Part shown: positions 9,329 through 18,140 of the stretch, in pieces | How positions within the stretch are numbered: the stretch's first letter is position 1 | How the letters are laid out: each line of letters opens with the position of its first letter | DNA from: Microcoleus sp. FACHB-831 | GTDB lineage: Bacteria; Cyanobacteriota; Cyanobacteriia; Cyanobacteriales; FACHB-T130 | Length of the DNA: 64,000 bases | NCBI RefSeq assembly: GCF_014695585.1 | Contig: NZ_JACJON010000040.1 | Span: forward strand, 62,001 to 126,000 | Direction of reading: 5' to 3' | Position numbers and translations under genes: made by a program | The notes under the pieces: generated by a model | Told to the model about the DNA's origin: nothing | What the model saw: only the letters and a program-made list of their open reading frames with translations | Database searches by the model: none

Positions 9329-9532
9329 AGTTATATAAAAGCTTGCTGGCGATCGCGGATTAGATGAAGTGCTAGTGCGCGATCGCCCATCGATTCAAAT
9401 AGCATAATTTAAAATTTTTATAATTAAGTAAATCTTTACCAAACTGCCTTAATGTTAGTTTTTAGCCCGTTGTGGTGTTATTCCCGCTACAGGTGGGAAT
9501 ACTAACTACTGATATGTTAGAAAAACCCTGAC

Positions 9533-11272
9533 TTGGCTATGTATATGAATAAACCTGACAACTTAAATCGTATCAATGGAAAATTGTGGGAACGGTTTTG
9601 GGCGATCGCGAAACCTTACTGGGTGTCAGAAGAAAAAAAAGGCGCGATCGCGCTTTTAGTAGTTTTAGTAGTTTTGAGGATAACTATCAGCAGACTTGAT
9701 GTGTTCAAAATAGAGCTTTACAGCGACTATATGAACGCACTCTCTGAGAGAGACTCAGCTACATTTTATCGGCTATTATTCACCTACGGCGCTGTGTTGA
9801 TATTTATCGCTCCCATATTAGTTAGCCGCAGATTTGTGAGAGATAAATTAGGGTTGTTTTGGCGGCGGTGGTTGACGAATCATTTTTTAGATAAATATTT
9901 CCGCGATCGCGCTTACTACGAAATTAACCAAACCGGACAAATTGACAACCCGGATCAGCGCATATCTGACGAAGTAAAAGCATTTACTAGAACATCTCTA
10001 GGTTTTTTATTAATTTTTATAGGCGAGTTTGTTGAACTAATTTCTTTTATAGATGTTTTGTGGCGAATTTCTATAAATTTGGTAATTGTAGCTCTTGGTT
10101 ACGCGGGAGTAGGTACGGCGATCGCTGTTGTTGTGGGGAGGAAATTAATTCCGCTGAACTTTAAGCAACTCAAGTTAGAAGCAGATTTTCGTTATGGTTT
10201 AATTCACGTCCGCGACAATGCTGAATCAATAGCCTTTTACAGAGGAGAGGAGCAAGAGTCAGCACAAGTAAAGAGAAAATTTGATAAAGTATTCAATAAT
10301 TTTACTAAACTGATTAATTGGCAGCGAAATTTAGAGTTCTTTACAACGGGATATAACTACGTTGATAACATCATCCCAGTCTTAATAATGTCCTATCCAT
10401 ATTTTGCGGGGGACATTAAGTTGGGAGTTATTCTAAAAGCAGTTATTGCTTTCCGTCATGTTTTGAGCGCGTTTTCGGTAATTGTGAATCAGTTTGACGA
10501 TTTGAGCGCTTTTGCAGCAGGGGTGAATCGTTTAGAAACTTTTGAAGAAGCGTTGGTTGCGCCTGATGAAGCACGTCGAAACGGCGCTAATATTGATACA
10601 ACTGAGGCTTCTCAGTTTGCTTTAGAACATATTACTTTGTCTACCCCGAACCGTGAAAAGACTTTAGTTCAAAATGTTTCAGCAACAGTGGAACCGGGGG
10701 AAGGGTTATTGATTATGGGACAAAGTGGATGCGGTAAGAGTTCTTTATTGAGGGCGATCGCGGGTTTGTGGAATTCTGGTACTGGGCGAGTTTTACGACC
10801 AAAATTAGAGGAAACATTATTTTTACCGCAGCGACCTTATATGATTTTGGGCACGTTGCGACAGCAGCTATTATATCCCCACACGAGTCGTGAAGTTGAG
10901 GAAAATAAGCTGCATGAAGTGTTAGTTATGGTAAATTTAGCAGACTTGCCGGAAAGAGTGGGCGGTTTTGATGCTGAACTAGATTGGGCTGATATTTTAT
11001 CGTTAGGAGAACAACAGCGTTTAGCATTTGCAAGGCTGTTGTTAACAGCGCCTAAATACGCAATTTTGGATGAATCAACAAGCGCCTTGGATATTAAAAA
11101 CGAACAACGTTTATATCAGCATTTGCAAGAGAAAGGGACAACGTTGATTAGTGTAGGTCATCGTCCCAGTTTGTTGGCATTTCACCACCAAGTTTTAGAA
11201 CTAGAGGGGGGTGGTAAGTGGCGATTGGTTCCAGCGGAGGGATATACCTCCGCCGCTTATGGAATGGGGTAA
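9533..11272 (+). CDS. SbmA/BacA-like ABC transporter, membrane and ATPase domains fused
   Basis: 579-residue half-transporter of the ABC_membrane_2 (SbmA/BacA, YddA, peroxisomal ABCD-like) class. Residues 1-330 form the membrane domain, with the family stretch FWRRWLTNHFLDKYFRDRAYYE. The ATPase domain has GQSGCGKSS (Walker A), the signature LSLGEQQRLAFARLL and Walker B YAILDESTSALD. Relatives take up peptides or vitamin-B12-like compounds or transport acyl-CoAs; the substrate here is unknown. A homodimer would make a full transporter. It converges with the metal-binding protein gene 44 bases downstream. Confidence 0.87.
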   Translation: MAMYMNKPDNLNRINGKLWERFWAIAKPYWVSEEKKGAIALLVVLVVLRITISRLDVFKIELYSDYMNALSERDSATFYRLLFTYGAVLIFIAPILVSRRFVRDKLGLFWRRWLTNHFLDKYFRDRAYYEINQTGQIDNPDQRISDEVKAFTRTSLGFLLIFIGEFVELISFIDVLWRISINLVIVALGYAGVGTAIAVVVGRKLIPLNFKQLKLEADFRYGLIHVRDNAESIAFYRGEEQESAQVKRKFDKVFNNFTKLINWQRNLEFFTTGYNYVDNIIPVLIMSYPYFAGDIKLGVILKAVIAFRHVLSAFSVIVNQFDDLSAFAAGVNRLETFEEALVAPDEARRNGANIDTTEASQFALEHITLSTPNREKTLVQNVSATVEPGEGLLIMGQSGCGKSSLLRAIAGLWNSGTGRVLRPKLEETLFLPQRPYMILGTLRQQLLYPHTSREVEENKLHEVLVMVNLADLPERVGGFDAELDWADILSLGEQQRLAFARLLLTAPKYAILDESTSALDIKNEQRLYQHLQEKGTTLISVGHRPSLLAFHHQVLELEGGGKWRLVPAEGYTSAAYGMG

Positions 11273-11316
11273 CGGAGATAGTATGCGATCGCGCTTCTGG
11301 AGAAGCAGGAAATCCC

Positions 11317-12300
11317 TCACTTCTTAGTTGTCGTCGCTGTCTGAAAGGGCGTATATTTTCCCCCCAAGGCTTCCACAATTGTGCGAGTATTTGCCTCAAT
11401 CATTTTGATGTAGGAATCGCCATCGCTACCAGGTGCGCCAATCGAATCAGAATATAACTGACGTGGGGCTAATTTAACTCCAGATTCTTGCGCTACTGTA
11501 TTAATCAAAGCTGGGTTAATTGTTGTCTCTGCAAATATCGCAGCAACTCCAGCTTTCTTAACAGCTTCCACTAACTTTTGTACAGTTTGGGCACTCGGTT
11601 GTTCTTCGGTACTGATGCCAATTAAAGTACCCGCGATCGCTATCCCATACCCGCGAGCATAATATTGAAATGCATCGTGTGTTGTCACCAATTTGCGCTT
11701 ATCGGCTGGAATAGTTTTAATTTCTTCAGTAACCCAAGTATCTAGTTGCTTTAACTCAGCAGTCAGTTTCTCTGCATTCTGGCTAAATTTATCTCTGTCT
11801 TCCGGTGCAAGCTCGATTAATGCATCGCGTATAGCATTGACCATTAGGATGACGTTATCAACATCGCCCCAAACATGGGGGTCTGGCACAACTTCTCCCT
11901 TGCCTTTCTCGAGTTGTAACGGCTTTGCTACCTCACCAACCGCTACCTTGCGAACCTGAACGCCGCTGGCGTTCATTAGCTTAATCAGCCCCGGTTCCAA
12001 ATTATAGCCGTTGTACAGAATTAGCTTCGCTTTCTCCAAAGCTTGAGAGTCTGCTGGTACTGGTTCGTAAACGTGGGGGTCGGCTCCCGGTTTCAATATT
12101 CCTTTGAGCTGAATTTCGTCTCCTGCTACCCGATTGGTTAAGTCCGCGATGATGGTGCTAGTCGCCACCACACTAGGCTTGCCATTTGCGGCTGGGTTAG
12201 CACGGTTATCGGCGCGATCGCAGCCGCTTACCCAGAGTGCCAGTATTACGCTAAACGTCTTCAGCCATCCCTGTTTTCTAACTTGCTTGTGAGCCATCAC
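11317..12300 (-). CDS. Zn/Mn ABC importer substrate-binding lipoprotein (TroA/ZnuA/MntC family)
   Basis: 327-residue periplasmic metal-binding protein of cluster A-I. The lipobox VSGC (Cys27) follows a hydrophobic signal, so it is probably a lipoprotein. Likely metal ligands are His76 (GADPHVYEP), His142 (VPDPHVWGD), His208 (TTHDAFQYY) and Asp285 (YSDSIG). The third ligand is His, as in ZnuA and TroA, whereas MntC and PsaA carry Glu, so zinc (or both Zn and Mn) is at least as likely as manganese. The His-rich loop of classical ZnuA is missing. The gene is divergent from its ATPase gene, sharing a 95-base promoter region. Confidence 0.88.
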   Translation of the reverse strand: MMAHKQVRKQGWLKTFSVILALWVSGCDRADNRANPAANGKPSVVATSTIIADLTNRVAGDEIQLKGILKPGADPHVYEPVPADSQALEKAKLILYNGYNLEPGLIKLMNASGVQVRKVAVGEVAKPLQLEKGKGEVVPDPHVWGDVDNVILMVNAIRDALIELAPEDRDKFSQNAEKLTAELKQLDTWVTEEIKTIPADKRKLVTTHDAFQYYARGYGIAIAGTLIGISTEEQPSAQTVQKLVEAVKKAGVAAIFAETTINPALINTVAQESGVKLAPRQLYSDSIGAPGSDGDSYIKMIEANTRTIVEALGGKYTPFQTATTTKK

Positions 12301-12395
12301 TTCTATCTATCTTTAGTATTCTTTCCCTTTATAGATGTTTTCATAATTCTCTCATTTTTACAGTATGCTCTAGGAAAGCACTTTGGAGGATCAGC
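12301..12395. promoter_or_regulatory. Divergent promoter region of the metal importer
   Basis: The 95-base A/T-rich gap between the binding-protein gene (minus) and the ATPase gene (plus) must hold both promoters. A TATGCT hexamer at about 12363-12368 could be a -10 element for the plus gene, and GGAGG precedes the ATG at 12396. I found no clear Zur-type or Fur-type palindrome by eye. Confidence 0.45.
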
Positions 12396-13211
12396 ATGAA
12401 CACCGTTAGTTTGCCACCAGACGCCGATTGGACTCAGATGGTATGCAATTTGCAAGATAGAGCGCTAGCGACACATGCTGGTACAACGATTAATGTCAGC
12501 CATGTGGGAGTGCAGTACCGGATGGTAGAGGCGCTGCGCGATGTCAGTTTTGCCATACAACCAGGGCGGCTAACTGGAATTATTGGCCCAAATGGTGCTG
12601 GCAAAAGTACCCTGATGAAGGCGATGCTGGGGTTGATTCCCGTTACAAGTGGCACTGTGGTGTACGGGGGTAAACCTTTGATGGAACAACGGGAACGGGT
12701 TGCTTACGTGCCGCAGCGATCGCAGATTGACTGGACTTACCCCGCTACTGTCTGGGATGTCGTAATGATGGGCAGGGTGAAGAAAACTGGCTGGTTCCGT
12801 CGCTTCTCCACAGTTAGCCGCCGCGTAGCAGCAGACGCCCTAGAACGGGTAGGTATGGGCGCTTACCGCGATCGCCCCATTGGGCAACTTTCAGGCGGAC
12901 AGCAGCAGCGAGTCTTCCTAGCACGCGCACTAGCTCAAGAAGCAGATGTTTTCTGTTTTGATGAGCCGTTTGCTGGTATTGACCAAAAAACCCAAGCCAT
13001 CATTTTTAACATCTTCCAAGAATTAGCCACCGCTGGCAAAACAGTTTTAGTTGTCAACCACGACTTAGGCGAATCTATCAACCATTTTGATGACTTGATT
13101 TTGCTAAATACCGATTTAATCGCCGCAGGTTCCCGCCAAGAAGTGTTGAGTAAGGAAAACTTGTATAGGGCTTATGGCGGTCAAGTGATGTTCTTTGCTC
13201 AAGCAGCTTAG
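12396..13211 (+). CDS. Zn/Mn ABC importer ATP-binding protein
   Basis: 271-residue ATPase that powers import together with the permease gene downstream. It shows GPNGAGKSTLMKAMLG (Walker A), the signature LSGGQQQRVFLARALAQ, Walker B DVFCFDEPFAGID and the switch His in VLVVNHDLGES. AYVPQRSQIDWTYPATVWDVVMMG, the Q-loop stretch, is typical of metal-importer ATPases of the ZnuC/MntA/TroB group. The first ~25 residues are an extension. A GGAGG ribosome binding site lies 6 bases before the ATG. It is separated by 124 bases from the permease gene. Confidence 0.92.
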   Translation: MNTVSLPPDADWTQMVCNLQDRALATHAGTTINVSHVGVQYRMVEALRDVSFAIQPGRLTGIIGPNGAGKSTLMKAMLGLIPVTSGTVVYGGKPLMEQRERVAYVPQRSQIDWTYPATVWDVVMMGRVKKTGWFRRFSTVSRRVAADALERVGMGAYRDRPIGQLSGGQQQRVFLARALAQEADVFCFDEPFAGIDQKTQAIIFNIFQELATAGKTVLVVNHDLGESINHFDDLILLNTDLIAAGSRQEVLSKENLYRAYGGQVMFFAQAA

Positions 13212-13335
13212 AAAGTTTTGAATTTTGAGTTTTTTTAGCGTAGCCAAGTAGCACGTTTTAAATTAATCGCTCATAATTCATAATTCATCATCCCTAATTT
13301 ATTATTATCCTGCGGGGTTTACCTAATAGATTCTT

Positions 13336-14241
13336 ATGCTGGAATCACTAATTGAGCCGTTGCAGTATGGCTTCATGCAGCGATCGCTCGTAATTGCCAT
13401 TCTAGTTGGGTTGCTCTGCGCTGTGGTTGGCAGCTATCTCATGGTGCAGCGACTAGCTTTACTGGGAGACGCCATCAGCCACTCAGTATTGCCAGGGTTG
13501 GCGATCGCTTTTATGCTGGGGGCCAATATCTTTATCGGGGCCTTTATTGCCGGGGTTTTGAGTACAATGGCGATCGCCTGGATAAGGACGCGATCGCCCA
13601 TCAAAGAAGACGCCGCGATGGGTATAGTATTCTCCGCCTTCTTTGCCCTCGGCGTCACCTTAATTACCCTCATCCAGAAAGATAACAAAATTGACCTTAA
13701 CCACTTTTTATTTGGCAACCTTTTGGCTGTCACAATTGAAGAAGTCCGCGACACAGCAATTATCGCCGCAATTGTGTTAATTCTTGTCGTGTTGTTGTAC
13801 AAAGAGCTGCTATTTTACACCTTCGATCCGTTGGGCGCAGAAACAGCAGGATTGCCAGTTAATCTGCTCAACTTTGGGTTGATGCTGCTAATTGCCCTAA
13901 CGATTGTCGCCAGCATGAAAGCCGTCGGTGTCATCCTAGTTTTATCCCTGCTAATTACGCCAGGAGCAACAGCCTATCTATTATTTAAGCAGTTGCACCA
14001 AGTAATGATTTTTGGGGCAATAATTGGAATTATATCCAGCATCAGCGGGATGTATCTCAGCTATTTCTACAACTTGCCTTCTGGCCCAGCCATTGTATTA
14101 GTTGTATCGGGCTTATTTGTGTTAGCGCTATTATTTAGCCCCAGTCACGGCATATTCACGAATAAACAGGCTAAATCTGGGCAACTATCGTCAGTACTGC
14201 GAGAGTTAAAAACGTTGCTCGGTTCGCGTAGCCTGCGGTAG
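13336..14241 (+). CDS. Zn/Mn ABC importer permease (ABC-3 family)
   Basis: 301-residue integral membrane protein with about eight hydrophobic helices, forming the channel of the metal importer. The N-terminus LIEPLQYGFMQRSLVIAILV and the motif GDAISHSVLPGLAIAFMLG are diagnostic of the ABC-3 family (MntB/ZnuB/TroC). SMKAVGVILVLSLLITPGATA is the conserved late motif that contacts the ATPase. The spacer upstream contains a copy of the dispersed AGCGTAGCC...AGCACGTTTT repeat. Confidence 0.92.
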   Translation: MLESLIEPLQYGFMQRSLVIAILVGLLCAVVGSYLMVQRLALLGDAISHSVLPGLAIAFMLGANIFIGAFIAGVLSTMAIAWIRTRSPIKEDAAMGIVFSAFFALGVTLITLIQKDNKIDLNHFLFGNLLAVTIEEVRDTAIIAAIVLILVVLLYKELLFYTFDPLGAETAGLPVNLLNFGLMLLIALTIVASMKAVGVILVLSLLITPGATAYLLFKQLHQVMIFGAIIGIISSISGMYLSYFYNLPSGPAIVLVVSGLFVLALLFSPSHGIFTNKQAKSGQLSSVLRELKTLLGSRSLR

Positions 14242-14292
14242 AAATAAACCAAGCGATCGCGCTTACTAACCATTACAAAAAAAAATCATTTT

Positions 14293-14640
14293 TCAATAAT
14301 TTTTATTGGATTTGTATAGGTAGTTTTGTACTAATTTTATATACTGTTTTACTGCTTTTACGTGTTTTTCTGTGGCCTTTACGTGTTCCTTTGCGGACTT
14401 TGTATATTCCTCAGTTGAATTGACCGCATCATCCTGTGCAGCCTTTGCGTGTTTGAGAGAGGCGTTTGCGTGCTGCTGTACGGCCTTGCCGTACTCTTGA
14501 ATTAACTTTACCTGCTCCTGTGGAACCTCCCCGTTCCCCTCTAAAGCCTTTCCAACCTCCTCTACTAACTTCCCATGTTTTTCGCAGACTTTAGCGTGTT
14601 CCTCTGCTGCCTTTGCATTCTCATCTGATATCTGATGCAT
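14293..14640 (-). CDS. Heptad-repeat, histidine-bearing alpha-helical protein of unknown function
   Basis: 115 residues, almost wholly a string of seven-residue units with pattern roughly E-x-H-x-K-x-x (EEHAKVC, EKHGKLV, QQHANAS, KEHVKAT, EKHVKAV). The DNA carries a matching 21-base periodicity, so the gene probably grew by tandem duplication. No signal peptide and no membrane segment. The seven His residues are mostly spaced by multiples of seven, so they would lie on one face of a helix or coiled coil and could bind metal. It converges with the metal importer permease gene. I do not recognise the family; coding is supported by the periodic pattern and an AGGAAGG sequence before the ATG. Confidence 0.6.
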   Translation of the reverse strand: MHQISDENAKAAEEHAKVCEKHGKLVEEVGKALEGNGEVPQEQVKLIQEYGKAVQQHANASLKHAKAAQDDAVNSTEEYTKSAKEHVKATEKHVKAVKQYIKLVQNYLYKSNKNY

Positions 14641-14762
14641 GAGTTGCTCGCCTTCCTATTGCTATAAAGTGTCTTCTGTACAGCTCATTTGTCTAAAATT
14701 TAATAACTATCTGCCCTTCCTAACCTCTACCTTATTGCCAGTATCGGAAGCCTTGCTTAAAA

Positions 14763-14803
14763 ATGCCTGTTCTATCCCGGCATTGCCCACCTAGAACAGG
14801 CAT
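14763..14803. other. Orphan hairpin, 12-bp perfect stem
   Basis: ATGCCTGTTCTA and its exact complement TAGAACAGGCAT flank a 17-base loop. It sits upstream of the heptad-repeat gene and could be part of its leader or a separate repeat; function unknown. Confidence 0.5.
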
Positions 14804-14873
14804 CGGTGGCTCTGAACAACCTACTTTATAAAAAAATCAGGTTGATGGATTTTGTACAGCCCAAATAAAATAA

Positions 14874-14909
14874 CTAGGAGCAATGTAGGCAAGACTACCT
14901 TGCTCCTAG
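14874..14909 (-). terminator. Rho-independent terminator of the Pro/Tyr-rich protein gene
   Basis: CTAGGAGCAA and TTGCTCCTAG pair perfectly, with a further inner GTAG/CTAC stem. On the minus strand the hairpin is followed by TTATTTTATTT, and it lies 20 bases past the stop of the gene at 14929-15534. Confidence 0.75.
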
Positions 14910-14928
14910 CCATTATCAAGATTGTGCG

Positions 14929-15534
14929 TTAATAAGGATACGGCTGGTATGGCGATCGCGGGTAGCGCGGATAGGGTGCATAAGCTGGCGGTAAGTAGCC
15001 CCGATAAGGATTTGGTTGATATCGCGGCTCCTCAACTGGTACGATTTCATAGACATGAGCTTTCACCCTTGCTCCTGGGGGAATTCCATAAACAATCGGT
15101 GTAATTAACTTGTTTCTAGTTAAGGGCTGAGTTTTCCAAATTGTTTCACCGTTGCTATCTGTAAGAGATTCAAAAATAGTTCCAGCAGGCAAGATTTGGT
15201 TATAGGTTCTGACTATTGTTCTGCACTCACTATCCCCCCTATCCCGGCGTCGTCCACGCCATTGCGGTGTCTCGCAAATAGTAGTAGTTTCATTGTTATC
15301 GAAGATCAGTTGAGTACCGCTGGGGTTGACTACTCGCCAATAACGAATGTTTACCAACTCATCGCGTTTATATATGCCATTGTTTCCAGCTAAATCCTTG
15401 GGGGTTTGAGCAACAAGTTGTCGCTCTTGAGTAGGAACAGCAGCGGCAATTGGCTGAATTATAGCTGCGATCGCACTTAGAAAACTTAAGGAGAAAACTA
15501 CTGCGGCGCTACGTTTGTTTAATTTATTGTCCAT
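14929..15534 (-). CDS. Exported protein with a Pro/Tyr/Arg-rich tail
   Basis: 201 residues with a clear signal peptide (hydrophobic stretch about 11-31, AAVVFSLSFLSAIAAIIQPI, ending AAA). The middle, with RYWRVVNPSGTQLIFDNN and two Cys (about 88 and 104), probably forms a small disulfide-linked beta domain. The last ~35 residues are Pro/Tyr-rich (RYQPNPYRGYLPPAYAPYPR), likely disordered and surface- or sugar-associated. I do not recognise a named family. A terminator hairpin follows at 14874-14909 and the gene is divergent from the hydrolase gene at 15721. Confidence 0.72.
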   Translation of the reverse strand: MDNKLNKRSAAVVFSLSFLSAIAAIIQPIAAAVPTQERQLVAQTPKDLAGNNGIYKRDELVNIRYWRVVNPSGTQLIFDNNETTTICETPQWRGRRRDRGDSECRTIVRTYNQILPAGTIFESLTDSNGETIWKTQPLTRNKLITPIVYGIPPGARVKAHVYEIVPVEEPRYQPNPYRGYLPPAYAPYPRYPRSPYQPYPY

Positions 15535-15720
15535 TTAGATAAATACCCCGTCTAGCCAAATCGCTCTACACTTTTAGAGTAAGATTGGCACAAGCGATCG
15601 CACTTCACTCAGTTGATTCACCTGAATGGGTGATTGTAACCTTATTATTGAAACTGTCTAAATTAAGCGCCATCAATCGTAGAGATAATCTAAAATATAA
15701 AATCTAAAAGCCAAAATCGA

Positions 15721-16707
15721 ATGACAGTTCGCGGTTTTTTCCGAGCAGTTAAAGTCGAAAGTGCCAAGCCACCTTACGACACCATCCATTTAAAAGTGCT
15801 ATATCCTGCCCAAATATCGGGAAGCCAACAGCAACTTGCTCAAGGCATACTGCCAGCAGATTCCGATTTAGCACCATTTCCAATAGTTATTTTCTTTGGG
15901 GGAATCAACTGCGAACCCTCTATGTACCACTGGCTTGCAGTTCAGCTTGCCCAACGGGGAATGGTGGTAGTGACATATGCCTGGATTGGCGAAAACCTGC
16001 CAGGGATGGTTAGCCTAAGTCCTGGCGTTGATATAGCTATGGCTAAGCCCGCAACTTATGGCACTGGTTCGACAGCTTTGGCTTTACCTGCACTGCTAGC
16101 CGAACTCGAAAGCCTCCAGGCAAACGGGATACTGGCGGGAATGCTGAACTTGCAACAAATAATTTTGGGCGGTCACTCCGCTGGTGGGAGAATGGCTCTA
16201 GAAAATGCTAACCCCCGCTTTTATCCCCCCGTCGCGGCGGCTTTTTCCTATGGTGCCCACAGCGCCGCAGCCACTATGCTGGGGTTTCCACCGAATACGA
16301 TTTTACCCCTTCCCTCCGATGTGCCAATGCTTCTTATGGGCGGTACAAGGGATGGGGTTATTGCTGCGAACAGATGGATTTATGGCATGAGTGGCGCAGA
16401 TCCTACGGAGTCAATTAGGCGTACTTTTGAGGAGGCGATCGCTGGTGGGCGAGATGACAAGTATCTACTACTGCTGGAAGGGGCTAATCACTTTTCCATC
16501 GCTTATCCGTCAGATAGTACCGTTGGCTCGTCACTTCAAGACTTGCCCGCTACTCAGCCGGAAGATGCAATCCGTTCTCTACTGGGCGACGCTGTTGGTT
16601 TGTTTATTGATGCTCATGTTCGGCACAAAAGGGGAGCATCCCAGGCGCTTGATGAGTTGCTAAGTAGCCATAATCCTTTAGTTGCATTTTATGTTGAGCG
16701 GAAGTAG
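15721..16707 (+). CDS. Alpha/beta hydrolase, dienelactone-hydrolase or chlorophyllase-like
   Basis: 328-residue hydrolase. It shows VIFFGGINCEPSMYHW (oxyanion region), the nucleophile elbow GGHSAGGRM, an acid region MLLMGGTRDGVI and the catalytic His in GANHFSIAYPSD, so the Ser-Asp-His triad is complete. No signal peptide is apparent. The arrangement resembles PET-hydrolase/dienelactone-hydrolase-like cytoplasmic esterases of cyanobacteria; substrate unknown. It is followed after 89 bases by the peroxiredoxin gene in the same direction. Confidence 0.82.
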   Translation: MTVRGFFRAVKVESAKPPYDTIHLKVLYPAQISGSQQQLAQGILPADSDLAPFPIVIFFGGINCEPSMYHWLAVQLAQRGMVVVTYAWIGENLPGMVSLSPGVDIAMAKPATYGTGSTALALPALLAELESLQANGILAGMLNLQQIILGGHSAGGRMALENANPRFYPPVAAAFSYGAHSAAATMLGFPPNTILPLPSDVPMLLMGGTRDGVIAANRWIYGMSGADPTESIRRTFEEAIAGGRDDKYLLLLEGANHFSIAYPSDSTVGSSLQDLPATQPEDAIRSLLGDAVGLFIDAHVRHKRGASQALDELLSSHNPLVAFYVERK

Positions 16708-16796
16708 CGCGATCGCTATAGCATTGGCCAAGGCGATCGCGGTAGCATAACAAAAGTTAACATTGCCTAAAATTTAGTTTTAGCTATCTGCAAGAT

Positions 16797-17255
16797 ATGG
16801 CTATCAAAGTTGGAGATATCGCGCCGGATTTCACCCTTACTTCCCACTCAGGAGCGCAAGTAAGCCTGAAAGACTTTCGAGGCAAAAAATCTGTCGTCCT
16901 CTATTTCTACCCAAAAGACGACACTCCTGGATGCACTAAGGAATCCTGTGCTTTTCGAGATCAATATGAAGTTTTCAAACAAGCAGGTGCAGAAGTAATT
17001 GGCGTTAGCAGCGACTCAACGGCATCTCACGAACAATTTGCTACCAAGTACCAATTACCTTTTACTCTATTAAGCGACACTGGCAATCAGTTGCGGAAGC
17101 TATACGGCGTCCCGTCTACTTTAGGAATTCTTCCGGGTCGAGTAACTTATGTTATCGATCGCAATGGAGTTGTCCAGCATATCTTTAACTCGATGTTAAA
17201 CTTCAACGGTCACGTTGAAGAGTCGCTGAAAACTTTGCAACAACTGGCTAAGTAG
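16797..17255 (+). CDS. bcp: Peroxiredoxin Q (bacterioferritin comigratory protein)
   Basis: Thiol peroxidase that reduces H2O2 and organic peroxides with electrons from thioredoxin. The 152 residues start [14 protein letters not shown] and contain [16 protein letters not shown], giving the peroxidatic Cys46 and a resolving Cys51 five residues later, the BCP/PrxQ arrangement. VIGVSSDS and LPFTLLSD complete the fold. No signal peptide, so it is cytosolic. A strong terminator made of HIP1 sequence follows at 17358. Confidence 0.95.
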   Translation: MAIKVGDIAPDFTLTSHSGAQVSLKDFRGKKSVVLYFYPKDDTPGCTKESCAFRDQYEVFKQAGAEVIGVSSDSTASHEQFATKYQLPFTLLSDTGNQLRKLYGVPSTLGILPGRVTYVIDRNGVVQHIFNSMLNFNGHVEESLKTLQQLAK

Positions 17256-17357
17256 TGCTGATTGTTCGTAGTTAGCGGTTGCTTTTTGGCTGGCCTAAAT
17301 AAGGATAAAATCAGCCTTATGTGCTTGATATTTGTTTTTTAGAGTTTTCATGTTGTA

Positions 17358-17399
17358 GGCGATCGCGGTTTTCAATTAAGAACCGCGATCGCCTTTTTT
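17358..17399 (+). terminator. Terminator with HIP1 octamers in both stem arms
   Basis: GGCGATCGCGGTT and AACCGCGATCGCC form a perfect 13-bp stem followed by TTTTTT, downstream of the peroxiredoxin gene. Both arms contain the palindromic octamer GCGATCGC. Confidence 0.88.
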
Positions 17400-17424
17400 G
17401 GTATCAGAGCTAAAAATTATAATA

Positions 17425-17457
17425 AGAAACCCGTTCTCTATAAGAAAACGGGTTTCT
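17425..17457 (-). terminator. Terminator of hpf
   Basis: AGAAACCCGTT and AACGGGTTTCT form a perfect 11-bp stem. Read on the minus strand it is followed by TTATTATAATTTTT. It lies 39 bases beyond the hpf stop, back to back with the bcp terminator. Confidence 0.75.
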
Positions 17458-17495
17458 GGGTGTTTGATTTTTTGGGTTAAATTCTCTGCCTTAGC

Positions 17496-18140
17496 TCAAT
17501 GTGCTTTTTCTGGCACAGCGCTATTGCCCAATGCAGTTTTGCCATTTTTGCCATTAGTATGACCGTTGCCATTACGAGGTTCAATTACGCCATAGCCGCC
17601 GTGATTGCGCTCGTAAATCACGTTAATTTCGCCCGTTTCAGCATTGCGGAACATATAGAAATCGTGACCGACTAGCTGTAGCTGTTCTAAGGCTTCATCT
17701 AGGGCCATCGGCGGCATAGCAAAATATTTGGTACGCACTACTTCTGTCGGCAGTTCTGGTTCGCGATCGCCAACCAAATCGCCCACCACTGGCTGTTGTT
17801 CCACAACCTCTCCAGTTTTTGGTAGCGCATTGGTCTTCTTATCCAGACGCCGTTCTTTATATTTACGCAGTTGTCGAGCAATTTTATCAGCAACCAAGTC
17901 TATGCTAGCGTATAGGCTTTCGCTGCTTTCTTCAGCGCGGATCACCGTACCGTTAGCGTAAATTGTTACTTCAGCCGCCTGTTTAGTATTTATCCGGGGA
18001 TTGCGAGCCACTGACAAATGCACGTTTACTTCGGTCGTTAAGTTTTGAAAGTGGCTTACTGCTTTCTCAATCTTTTGATTCACGTATTCGCGAATCGCAT
18101 CTGTGATTTCTATGTTTTTCCCGTGGATAACAAGCTTCAT
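17496..18140 (-). CDS. hpf: Long-form ribosome hibernation promoting factor (LrtA-type)
   Basis: 214-residue protein that binds the 30S subunit and drives 70S dimer formation in the dark or in starvation. Residues 1-105 are the S30AE domain ([20 protein letters not shown], then [11 protein letters not shown]). After a linker, residues about 130-190 form the dimerisation domain ([20 protein letters not shown] and [21 protein letters not shown]). The last ~25 residues are Asn/Gly/Lys-rich. In cyanobacteria this gene is lrtA, a light-repressed transcript with a long leader; here about 480 bases lie between its ATG and the divergent lipB gene, with foldable sequence. Confidence 0.95.
   Translation of the reverse strand: MKLVIHGKNIEITDAIREYVNQKIEKAVSHFQNLTTEVNVHLSVARNPRINTKQAAEVTIYANGTVIRAEESSESLYASIDLVADKIARQLRKYKERRLDKKTNALPKTGEVVEQQPVVGDLVGDREPELPTEVVRTKYFAMPPMALDEALEQLQLVGHDFYMFRNAETGEINVIYERNHGGYGVIEPRNGNGHTNGKNGKTALGNSAVPEKAH

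Noticed and set aside
12301-12395. Search for a Zur or Fur box
   Set aside because: No palindrome close to known operator patterns was visible.
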